10,377 nucleotides of DNA, from the NCBI GenBank assembly GCA_009782025.1, contig WQUQ01000246.1:1-10377 (forward strand), in the 5' to 3' direction. The position numbers and the translations under genes were made by a program. The DNA comes from Desulfobulbus sp. (GTDB lineage: Bacteria; Pseudomonadota; Gammaproteobacteria; Burkholderiales; Rhodocyclaceae). Numbering within the stretch: the first letter of the stretch is position 1; every line of letters begins with the position of its first letter. Below the pieces are notes generated by a model. That model did not search any database and was not told where the DNA came from. It saw only the letters and a list, made by a program, of their open reading frames with translations. Positions 1 to 8,384 of the stretch are shown here, piece by piece.

Positions 1-19
1 CAGGGGAGGGAACAAAGCC

Positions 20-43
20 CCTTCCCCCGCCTGCGGGGGAAGG
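20..43. repeat. Strong GC hairpin downstream of the response regulator gene
   Basis: An 11-base arm (20-30) is followed after two bases by its exact reverse complement (33-43), which folds as a 10-bp stem with a 4-base loop. It lies about 55 bases beyond the stop codon of the response regulator gene, so it could end the minus-strand transcript. No run of T follows the stem on that strand, so a classical intrinsic terminator is not shown. The flanking G-rich text resembles dispersed intergenic repeats that I recall from betaproteobacterial genomes; that is memory, not a search result. Confidence 0.45.
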
Positions 44-96
44 TTGGGATGGGGGGAGCAGCGCCAGATTGTGTAAGCATTTGAACCGAACTCGCT

Positions 97-1428
<1,332 letters not shown>

Positions 1429-1431
1429 ATG

Positions 1432-3348
1432 TCATACTCCGTCGCAAGAAGCCAGCGGCAGGCGGATGCGGAAGCAAGCGCCACGCCCCGGCGTACTGTC
1501 GACCTCGATGTGGCCATGGTAACGGGTGACGGTGGAACGCACGATCGACAATCCCAGCCCGGTACCGGGCGCGCCATCGGCCCGCCGGCTGTAGAAGGGC
1601 TGGAAAATGTGCGCCAGATTTTCCGGCGCGATGCCGACGCCGGTATCGGCGATCTCGATCAGCGCCATCCGTTCCTCGACGCGGCTGCGCAACTCGACCC
1701 GGCCGCCTTCGGGCATGGCGTGGTGGGCGTTCTGCACCACGTTGAAGATCATCATCCGCAACTCGCTGGGATCGGCGTGTACCTGCGGCGATTCGGGTGC
1801 GTAGTCCTCGATCTGTTCGATGCCGCCGGCCAGCGCCTCGTAGCTGAGCAGCATGACGGCATCGTGCATGGCGTGGTTGACGTCGACGCATTGCAGCGCT
1901 TCGTCAGGATGACGGCACAAGAGCAGCAGGCGGCGAGTGACCTCGATGCAGCGGTCGATCTCGCCATCGACAATGGCCAGGCCATCCTGCAACTCGCCCT
2001 TGGCCAACTCCCTGTCGTCGGCATTGCGCACCAGGCTCTGCACCGCCAGGCGCACCGAGGCCAGCGGATTGTGGATCTCGTGCGCAATGCCGGCGGCCAG
2101 CATGCCGATTTCCGACAGGCGCTGTTCCTGCGAATAGCGGGCCAGCGTGGATAGATCGCGCAACGACTCGACGATGCACAGGCGCTCGCCGTCCGGGCCA
2201 GCCAGCAGGACGCGCGAAGCGACGGTTTCGACGACCACCTCGCTGCCATCGGCGCGGCGCATTCGCTGCTCGTATTTGATCGTCGGCTGGGCGTCGCCCA
2301 GCGCATGCAGCGGACACAACACCAGCGTCGGCGGGCAAGGCTCGTCGAGACCGTGATTGCTGCGATAGCATTTCTGTTCAAGCGCCAGCGCCCGGCTCAG
2401 ACCCAGCAGCTTGCAGTAAGCCTCGTTGACGGCGAGAACGCGGTATTCCGGGCTGATGACGCGCACCGCGTCAGGCAGGCCGTCGAGCAAGCCGCGCAGG
2501 TAGCGCTGTTGCGCCTGCAATTCGCCGTGGCTGGCGGCGAGATTTTCCGCCATGCGGTTGAAGGTCTGGCCGAGCTGGGCCAGTTCGTCATCGTCGCCCG
2601 TCGGCACGCGCGCGCCAAGATCGCCGTCGCTGAGACGGCGCGCGGCCGCCGCCAGCGTGTCGACGGGCGCGATGACGTAGCGGCGCAATGCCCAATAGCC
2701 GACGCCGCACGACAACAGCATCACCAGGGCCGCGCCGGCGGTCAGCCCGAGCGCGCTGTCACGGGCCTGGGCGCGCAAGGTCCGGGCTTCATAGTCGACA
2801 ACCAGCACGCCGTTGAGCGGATGACTTGCCAGCGGCCCGTGGCAGACGGAACAGGGTTGCTGGTTAAAGACCGGATTGATGGCGCGCAGGATTTCCTGCC
2901 CGTCGTCATCCTCGATGAAACGGGCCAGACCGGCGGCGGGCAGATCGCTCGGCAGCGTCAGCCGGCCGCCGGTGAAGCGCGGCTCGGAAGCGAAGCGGAT
3001 GTTGCCGGTCGGGTCGAGAATGCGCACGCCAAGAATGCCCGGCTGCTGGCCGAGACGGACGACGATCTGCGAGAGACCCGGCACGTCGCGCTTGAGCATG
3101 GCATTTTCCAGCGCCGCCTGGAGCAGACGGTTGACCCGCATCGAGGCGGTCGTCAGTTCCTCCGCCAACTGGCCGCGGTATACGGCGAAAAAGACCAGCA
3201 ACAGCAGCAATGAGGCCAGCAGCGAAGCGGCCAGCATGGCCAGTATGATCTTGCGCCGCAGCCGCGCCGCCCACCAGGCGCGCAAACGCAACAGCCCGCG
3301 CCCGGCGGCGGGGTTTGGCGGGGTGCTGCGCTCGGTTATCGCGGACAT
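1432..3348 (-). CDS. Membrane sensor histidine kinase with periplasmic heme-c motif
   Basis: This 638-residue kinase is the presumed partner of the adjacent regulator. It has transmembrane helix 1 at about 34-56, a periplasmic sensor domain at about 57-199, helix 2 at about 200-220, HAMP at about 221-275 and PAS at about 285-400. The HisKA domain carries the phospho-accepting His423 in AHEIHNPLASV. The ATPase domain has an N box (VVQNAHHAM, Asn540), a G1 box (DTGVGI) and a G2 box (GTGLGL). The periplasmic domain contains CSVCH (166-170), a covalent heme-c site, so the sensor may read redox state or a heme ligand. The PAS domain has a three-Cys cluster (Cys327, Cys338, Cys345) of the CY...PC...CPL type. 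The ATG at 3348 has only a weak ribosome site. An 86-base gap separates it from the chaperone gene. Kinase identity is certain; the ligand is unknown. Confidence 0.96.
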   Translation of the reverse strand: MSAITERSTPPNPAAGRGLLRLRAWWAARLRRKIILAMLAASLLASLLLLLVFFAVYRGQLAEELTTASMRVNRLLQAALENAMLKRDVPGLSQIVVRLGQQPGILGVRILDPTGNIRFASEPRFTGGRLTLPSDLPAAGLARFIEDDDGQEILRAINPVFNQQPCSVCHGPLASHPLNGVLVVDYEARTLRAQARDSALGLTAGAALVMLLSCGVGYWALRRYVIAPVDTLAAAARRLSDGDLGARVPTGDDDELAQLGQTFNRMAENLAASHGELQAQQRYLRGLLDGLPDAVRVISPEYRVLAVNEAYCKLLGLSRALALEQKCYRSNHGLDEPCPPTLVLCPLHALGDAQPTIKYEQRMRRADGSEVVVETVASRVLLAGPDGERLCIVESLRDLSTLARYSQEQRLSEIGMLAAGIAHEIHNPLASVRLAVQSLVRNADDRELAKGELQDGLAIVDGEIDRCIEVTRRLLLLCRHPDEALQCVDVNHAMHDAVMLLSYEALAGGIEQIEDYAPESPQVHADPSELRMMIFNVVQNAHHAMPEGGRVELRSRVEERMALIEIADTGVGIAPENLAHIFQPFYSRRADGAPGTGLGLSIVRSTVTRYHGHIEVDSTPGRGACFRIRLPLASCDGV

Positions 3349-3378
3349 GGGTGAATTGGAAATCCGTGGCTGGGTGAC

Positions 3379-3407
3379 ACCATAGACGGCCAGGCGCGGA
3401 TCGGCAA
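3379..3407 (-). promoter_or_regulatory. Possible sigma-70 promoter for the kinase/regulator pair
   Basis: In the gap before the kinase gene, the minus strand reads TTGCCG (3402-3407), a 17-base spacer, then TATGGT (3379-3384). Each box matches the consensus at 4 of 6 positions and the spacing is ideal. The predicted start near 3372 leaves a leader of about 24 bases. This could give a basal level of the two-component pair that does not depend on the upstream operon promoter. Matches of this quality are common by chance. Confidence 0.3.
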
Positions 3408-3434
3408 TGGCGGCAACGCCACCCGGTCATCCGC

Positions 3435-4184
3435 CTACCAGGTGGGGCCGGCGCCGGGCACGAAGGCGATGGCGTCGCCACAGCCGAAGTTGGACAACGC
3501 CTCCTCCTCCGGCCGGACTTCTTCGGCGGGCGGCGGCCACGGCGCATCGGCGAGAACGACCAGGGCCGCGCGCAGGCCATGCAGATAATCGGCGGTCAGC
3601 ATGCCGAGCGCCGCGTAGAACGGCGTCGCGGCGCGGCTGGCGACGCGCTCGGCGAAGCGGTCGAGCCAGCGCAGGGGATGCGCGTCGAGAAAATCGGCCA
3701 GCGGGCGCAAGGCGGCATCGTCGGTAGCCTGGGTGCAGAGATGGGCGATGAATTGCAGTTGCAGGCTGAGGTTGTCGTCCTGCCGTTTGCGCCAGTCGCC
3801 GGCGCCCAGGTTGTATTTTTGATACCACGCGCGCACGGCAAACATGGGTTCCTGGCGTTCCAGCCCGTCTTCGTCGAGCCAGGCGGATTCGTTGGGCGAG
3901 GCGTGATAGCGGCCGGTCAGGTAAATGGCGGCGTAGTCGGCGGCCAGTTCGTCAAGCGAAGCGGCAAAGGCGGCATCCTCGCCGGCCACGACTTCTGCCA
4001 TCAACAGCCGCGCTTCTTCCCCCTCGCGGGTGGCCGGCGGCAGCGTCAGGCAGCCGGGAAATTCCGCCGCCTTGAGCGCCGCCAGCGTCTCGGCATCGAG
4101 TTCGACGCCGTGCAGGCGGGCGAGCAAGGATAAATCCTCGGCCGCCAGCGCGCGCCACGCGGCGGCCTGCTCAGCGGGGGTCAT
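3435..4184 (-). CDS. TorD/DmsD-family molybdoenzyme maturation chaperone
   Basis: This 249-residue, Ala/Leu-rich, all-helical-looking cytoplasmic protein matches the TorD/DmsD/NarJ-like chaperones. They bind the Tat signal and apo-enzyme of DMSO-reductase-family proteins until cofactor insertion is complete. Recognisable parts are the central DYAAIYLTG stretch followed by a Pro/Ser/Trp segment, and the helix RQDDNLSLQLQFIAHL, which corresponds to the family's PDH-containing helix. Here the usual PDH is replaced by DDN. I chose the ATG at 4184 because the protein then begins MTPAEQAAAW and overlaps the iron-sulfur gene by 14 bases; an upstream in-frame start at 4217 would lengthen the overlap without adding family-like sequence. 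Position directly after the enzyme subunits fits a dedicated chaperone. Confidence 0.85.
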   Translation of the reverse strand: MTPAEQAAAWRALAAEDLSLLARLHGVELDAETLAALKAAEFPGCLTLPPATREGEEARLLMAEVVAGEDAAFAASLDELAADYAAIYLTGRYHASPNESAWLDEDGLERQEPMFAVRAWYQKYNLGAGDWRKRQDDNLSLQLQFIAHLCTQATDDAALRPLADFLDAHPLRWLDRFAERVASRAATPFYAALGMLTADYLHGLRAALVVLADAPWPPPAEEVRPEEEALSNFGCGDAIAFVPGAGPTW

Positions 4185-4848
4185 CGACCCGGCCCTGGCT
4201 GTGCGGCACGAAAACAATCGAGGGGTTGGTCAGTTCCGGGTTGGCAAAATTTTTCACCGCCCGCACCACCTGCTCATGCGGGCCGACGGCCTTGGTCGAA
4301 TAGGTTCCGGCGCGCAACTGGTCGATCGGGCCGATGTCGAGCACGCGCATCATGCAAGCCTGGACGCAGTACGGCGTGCGCCCGGATTCGATTTCGTCGA
4401 CGCACAGATTGCATTTCTTGACGACGTTTTCCGCCACATCGTACTGCGGCGCGCCGTAGGGGCAGGCGGCTTCGCAACGGCGGCAGCCGATGCACAGGGT
4501 GCTGTCGATGTCGACGATGCCATTCTCGGGATGCTTCCAGATGGCGCCGGTCGGGCAGGTGGGCAGACAGGCCGGTTCGGCGCAGTGGTTGCACGAGATA
4601 TTGACCTTGTAGGCGAACACCTCGGGATAACTGCCGCCTTCGATGTACATGACGCGGCGCAGGCGCGGCCCGGCGTTCAGGCCATTCTTGTCCTTGCAGG
4701 CGATTTCGCAGGCGCGGCAGCCGATGCAGTCGACGTTGTGGTGCACGAAGCCCAGTTGCTTCTCGGGCTTGACCGGCACGTACACTTCCTTCTTGCGCCG
4801 CTGGACGGCTTCCTTGATGCGATCGAGGTCTTTGGGCGGGTTGTTCAT
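4171..4848 (-). CDS. DmsB/NrfC-like electron-transfer subunit, four [4Fe-4S] clusters
   Basis: This 225-residue subunit should pass electrons to the molybdenum subunit encoded just upstream. It has sixteen cysteines in four groups: 41/44/47/51 (CIGCRACEIAC), 86/89/94/98 (CNHCAEPACLPTC), 119/122/125/129 (CIGCRRCEAACP) and 146/149/161/165. This is the standard pattern for four [4Fe-4S] clusters in DmsB, NrfC and PhsB types. There is no signal peptide, so it probably crosses the membrane bound to its Tat-targeted partner, as DmsB does. It starts 14 bases after the stop of the molybdoenzyme gene. No DmsC- or NrfD-like membrane partner follows; the next gene is the chaperone. The subunit class is secure; the electron donor is inferred to be the pentaheme cytochrome. 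Confidence 0.95.
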   Translation of the reverse strand: MNNPPKDLDRIKEAVQRRKKEVYVPVKPEKQLGFVHHNVDCIGCRACEIACKDKNGLNAGPRLRRVMYIEGGSYPEVFAYKVNISCNHCAEPACLPTCPTGAIWKHPENGIVDIDSTLCIGCRRCEAACPYGAPQYDVAENVVKKCNLCVDEIESGRTPYCVQACMMRVLDIGPIDQLRAGTYSTKAVGPHEQVVRAVKNFANPELTNPSIVFVPHSQGRVDDPR

Positions 4849-4862
4849 GGCAGGCTATCCGG

Positions 4863-7448
4863 TCAATGGTCGCCGCGGCGGAAAATGTGGCTGCGCGCGG
4901 TGGCAAGCTGATCCCAGCCGGGGCGGTGGGCGAGATCGCTCTTCTTGATGTTGCACAACACCGTGTTGTAGGCGAAAGCGCCGGCCGGGCTGGGGTCGTC
5001 CTTGGTCAGAAAATCCGGGTTGCCGGCGCGGTCGATGGCCTTGTCGTCGAGATCCATCCACGCTCCTTCGTGCAGCACCAGCACGCCGGGCATGCAGCGC
5101 TCGGTGACGTAGACGGGGACGACGACGCGGCCGCGGTCGTTCCACAATTCCACCGTGTCGCCCATGACGATGCCCAGACGGGCGGCGTCGCCGGCATTGA
5201 TGGTGACTTCCTGCGTGTAGGTTTCGCGCAGCCAGGGGATATTGTGGAAGATGCTGTGCGTGCGCCAGCGCGGGTGCGGGCTGATGAGGTGGAAGGGGTA
5301 ATCCTTCGTTTTCGGATGGTTGAGCGATTCCCAGGGTTCGATCCACTTCGGGATGGACGGAATCTCATAACCCCATTGGGTCTTGGTCCAATCCTCCACC
5401 TTGGCCAGCGTGGTGGAGAGGATTTCGATCTTGCCGGAGGGGGTTTCAAAGGCTTCGCCCTTTTCGATCTGCGCGCGGAAGGCGACATGCGGTTCCTTGA
5501 GTTCGAACTTGTAGACGCCGCGCTTCTTGAACTCCTCCCACGGCATCTTGACGCCCTGATGGCCCATGACCCGGTTTTCCCACCACTCGCGCAGGTATTG
5601 CTCGTCGACCTCGTCGTCGTTGTGGAAGTAGTCGCGCGTCGATTTCGGGTTGTACTTCTCGCCGAAGCCGAGGCGGTAAGCCAGTTCGGTGAAGACCTGG
5701 AAATCGGTCTTGGATTCGCCGAGCGGCTGGATCACTTTCGGCCGGTGGATGTAGTAGTGCCCCTTGTACCAGGGCAGGGCGACATCGTGGCGCTCGAAAT
5801 GCGTGGCGATCGGGAACAGCACGTCGGCCCAGAGGCCGGACGGGGTGATGGTCGCATCGTTGCAGACGACGAAATCGAGCTTCTTGACCGCCTCGATCTC
5901 CTTGTTGATGTTGGTCAACTGATTGAACCAGTCGGAACCATGCCACCAGATGGCGCGAATGTTCGGAATCTTGCCGTCGAGTTCGTCATCGCGCGGCCAC
6001 AGGCCGACTTCCTCGCGCTTGAGGTTGGGGTAGTTGAGCACGCAATGCGCCCAGCGGTCGGACTTGATCGAACCCCACCAGACGTTGGAATAGTCGTCGT
6101 AGGGATAGGCGACGGATTCGGTGTGAAAACCCTTGCCAACGCCCTCGGAACAGCCGCCAAGAACACCGATGTTGCCGGTCATCGCCTGCACGGCGGCGGC
6201 CATGCGGTTGTACTGCTCGCCGTAGGCGTTGCGGCCCGGCCCCCACGACGCTTTCAGCGCCGCCGGCTTGGTGCGCGCGTAGAGGTCGGCCAGCTTCTTG
6301 ATGTCCTCGGCCTTGACGCCGCAAATCTGCGCCGCCCATTCCGGCGTTTTCGGCGTGCCGTCGTACTTGCCGAGGATGTAATCCTTGAAATTCTCCTTGT
6401 CCTTCGCCCACGCCGGCATCGTGCCGGCGTCCATGCCCTGACAGAAACGGTTGATGAATTTCTGATCTTGCAGATTGTTGGTGAAGATGTAGTGCGCCAT
6501 GCCGGCCAGCATCGCGGCGTCGGTATTGGGCCGGATGGGAATCCACCAGGCATCGTAGGCGGCGGCCGAATCGGTGTATTGCGGATCGACCAGCACGAAC
6601 TTGCAGCCGCGCTGCTTGGCGAGGCGCATGTAATAGAACGTGTTGCCGCCGTGGAAGGTGTAGGCCGGATTCCAGCCCCACATGATGATGAGCTTGGAAT
6701 GGGCGAAGGCGTCGTCCTCGTTGCCGTCCTGAATCGTGCCGAAGGTCATGTTCGAACTGAACGTCGTGCCTTGGTAGGAGGGTACCGACCAGGAATTGGT
6801 GCGACAGCCGAAAATACCCAGGAAACGCGCCAGCAGGCCCTCGATCTGGTCGGATTTGTGCAGCACGCCGTAGGAAGCGCCGGCGTAGGACTGGTCGAGG
6901 ATCGCCGTCGGGCCGTATTTCTCCTTGAGTTCCTGCATCTTGCCGGCGACGAGATTGAGCGCCTCATCCCACGAGGCACGCTTGAACTTGCCCTCGCCGC
7001 GCGCGCCGACGCGGATCATCGGATAAAGCAGGCGTTCCTGCGAATACAGCCGCGCCCGGTAGGAACGGCCGCGCAGACAGGCGCGCAGTTGCGGCAAGGC
7101 TTCGGTGTCGAGGCCGAACTTGCCGCCGGCCTGATAAGCGCCGTTGTCGGTCGACAGGCGGACGATCACGTCGCCCTTCTTGTGCGCGACCAGCATGTGG
7201 CGCGAACCGCAGTTATGGGCGCAGGAAGTGACCACCGTCTGCAACTCGTCGTCGCGCGGATAAGGCTCGTAGGCAAAGGCCCGGGCCGGACGGTGCAGCA
7301 GCGACACCAGGCCGGTAGCGCCCAGCGCCGAGGCGGCCAGCGCCGTTTTCAGGAAGGTGCGGCGGGTCATCGTCGCCGCGTCGGGGCCACGTCTGAGCCA
7401 GTCGATGATGCCGTTTTCGTCCATAAGGGGATGGTTGGCGAAGCTCAC
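4863..7448 (-). CDS. Tat-exported DmsA-like molybdopterin oxidoreductase catalytic subunit
   Basis: This 861-residue enzyme belongs to the DMSO reductase family and is most like DmsA/YnfE S- and N-oxide reductases. A Tat signal TRRTFLK (28-34), a hydrophobic stretch and ARAFA (56-60) indicate export to the periplasm. The N-terminal cluster motif is Cys76-x3-Cys80-x3-His84-...-Cys124 (RACLRGRS); DmsA has Cys where His84 is. Alignment by eye with DmsA puts Ser224 (VPSYQG) at the Mo-ligand position, as in DMSO reductases. Later family landmarks are WGPGRN, MTGNIGVLGG, the HPRWRTHS region and a C-terminal pterin-binding domain. I chose the GTG at 7448: it overlaps the cytochrome stop as GTGA and has GGGAG six bases upstream. 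The reading frame stays open to 7619, but that extension lies inside the cytochrome gene. The substrate is unknown; methionine sulfoxide is suggested by the neighbouring Met-rich gene. Confidence 0.95.
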   Translation of the reverse strand: MSFANHPLMDENGIIDWLRRGPDAATMTRRTFLKTALAASALGATGLVSLLHRPARAFAYEPYPRDDELQTVVTSCAHNCGSRHMLVAHKKGDVIVRLSTDNGAYQAGGKFGLDTEALPQLRACLRGRSYRARLYSQERLLYPMIRVGARGEGKFKRASWDEALNLVAGKMQELKEKYGPTAILDQSYAGASYGVLHKSDQIEGLLARFLGIFGCRTNSWSVPSYQGTTFSSNMTFGTIQDGNEDDAFAHSKLIIMWGWNPAYTFHGGNTFYYMRLAKQRGCKFVLVDPQYTDSAAAYDAWWIPIRPNTDAAMLAGMAHYIFTNNLQDQKFINRFCQGMDAGTMPAWAKDKENFKDYILGKYDGTPKTPEWAAQICGVKAEDIKKLADLYARTKPAALKASWGPGRNAYGEQYNRMAAAVQAMTGNIGVLGGCSEGVGKGFHTESVAYPYDDYSNVWWGSIKSDRWAHCVLNYPNLKREEVGLWPRDDELDGKIPNIRAIWWHGSDWFNQLTNINKEIEAVKKLDFVVCNDATITPSGLWADVLFPIATHFERHDVALPWYKGHYYIHRPKVIQPLGESKTDFQVFTELAYRLGFGEKYNPKSTRDYFHNDDEVDEQYLREWWENRVMGHQGVKMPWEEFKKRGVYKFELKEPHVAFRAQIEKGEAFETPSGKIEILSTTLAKVEDWTKTQWGYEIPSIPKWIEPWESLNHPKTKDYPFHLISPHPRWRTHSIFHNIPWLRETYTQEVTINAGDAARLGIVMGDTVELWNDRGRVVVPVYVTERCMPGVLVLHEGAWMDLDDKAIDRAGNPDFLTKDDPSPAGAFAYNTVLCNIKKSDLAHRPGWDQLATARSHIFRRGDH

Positions 7449-8320
7449 GGTTGACTCCCGCTGACGTTGCTGGTGATGCCGCTCAAAAAGCGGGCTGGCG
7501 ATTGCGTCGGCCGGTCTTTGGCCCACTCCGGCGTTTCTGGCGCCATGCCCGGCCACGGATGGCGCGGGTAGGGATAGCTGATGCGATACCACTGCCGGCC
7601 GCCGTGGCAGCCGTAGCAAACGTCGCCGCCCCCGCCGTTGCCAACATTTTCCGCCGCCAGTTTCTCGATGGCCTCGGGTTTCAGGAAATTGACCTGATGA
7701 CGGGCCGTGCGGATGGTCGCATGACAGAGCAGGCAGTTGTTCTGCATCGAATCCCGAATCTCGGGCCAGGGCTGATCCATCCCCATGATTTCATTGGGAT
7801 GCTTGCCGTGGCACATCAGGCAGGTATCGGGATTGATGTTCTTGCGCAGCACATGCGCGGTGTTGTTCACATCCGGCGGATTGACCGCCCGGTCGCGTGG
7901 ATTGCTGCCCTGGTGACAGGTGTTGCATTTCATCTGCATCACCTGTGTGGCATAAGGCGACTTCAGATGCCGCCAGTGGAAAGTGGCCTGCTCGCCGGCG
8001 TAGGTATCGAGCGTCTGGTACCAGGCCAGCGAATTTTCCGCCTTGACGCCGGCTTTTGATTCCTGGCGCACGGAATTCTCGAGAACTTCCTGATGGCAGG
8101 CCAGGCATTGTTCGTCGCGGGCCGTCTCGATCGCCGGCTTGAAATGCAGCGGGTCCCAGCGGGCGCGCTGGTAATCCTTGACCTCGGCCGGCGTCGCGGC
8201 CGGCGCTGGCACGGGTTGCACGGGCTGCGCGTTTTCCTGCTTGCCTCGGCTCAGAAAAGCGACGACGGCGACGATGCAAACGATACCAAGCAGCAAGATC
8301 GCTTTTTTGTGTAGCGGCAT
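7445..8320 (-). CDS. Membrane-anchored pentaheme cytochrome c
   Basis: This 291-residue protein has one N-terminal hydrophobic helix (about 8-24, after MPLHKK), a Pro/Ala-rich linker and a periplasmic domain with five CxxCH sites. These are CLACH (72-76), CNTCH (132-136), CLMCH (167-171), CLLCH (196-200) and CYGCH (235-239). The helix lacks a clear cleavage site, so it may stay as an anchor. I do not see the NapC/NrfH tetraheme pattern and cannot name a family. It overlaps the molybdoenzyme gene by four bases (GTGA), so the two are co-translated and probably work together, with the cytochrome delivering electrons to the iron-sulfur subunit. The ATG at 8320 is chosen with GAGGA (8332-8336) eleven bases upstream; a TTG at 8338 is less likely. 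Confidence 0.93.
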   Translation of the reverse strand: MPLHKKAILLLGIVCIVAVVAFLSRGKQENAQPVQPVPAPAATPAEVKDYQRARWDPLHFKPAIETARDEQCLACHQEVLENSVRQESKAGVKAENSLAWYQTLDTYAGEQATFHWRHLKSPYATQVMQMKCNTCHQGSNPRDRAVNPPDVNNTAHVLRKNINPDTCLMCHGKHPNEIMGMDQPWPEIRDSMQNNCLLCHATIRTARHQVNFLKPEAIEKLAAENVGNGGGGDVCYGCHGGRQWYRISYPYPRHPWPGMAPETPEWAKDRPTQSPARFLSGITSNVSGSQP

Positions 8321-8347
8321 GGCCGTTTCATTCCTCAAATATTGGAA

Positions 8348-8366
8348 AAGGGGGACATGCCCCCTT
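8348..8366 (-). terminator. Hairpin between Met-rich gene and cytochrome gene, possible partial terminator
   Basis: On the minus strand a 7-bp stem (AAGGGGG with CCCCCTT, loop of five) lies 18 bases after the stop of the Met-rich gene. The stem runs into four T's and then CC. It sits about 28 bases before the cytochrome start and just ahead of its ribosome site. The short T run suggests partial termination or 3'-end stabilisation rather than a full stop, which would let the repeat protein be made in larger amounts than the enzyme. Confidence 0.5.
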
Positions 8367-8384
8367 GTGCACGGATGCGGCTTC

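Noticed and set aside
4866..7454. 862-codon open frame on the plus strand
   Set aside because: It is the mirror of the molybdoenzyme gene. Its composition (Val-, Gly- and Asp-rich with no motif) is a typical antisense shadow.
7449..7619. N-terminal extension of the molybdoenzyme by 57 residues
   Set aside because: It lies wholly inside the cytochrome gene, including its fifth heme region, and would bury the Tat signal. The GTG at 7448 has a good ribosome site.
8321..8338. TTG start at 8338 for the pentaheme cytochrome
   Set aside because: It would place the start on top of the GAGGA ribosome site. The ATG at 8320 begins a normal signal-anchor sequence.
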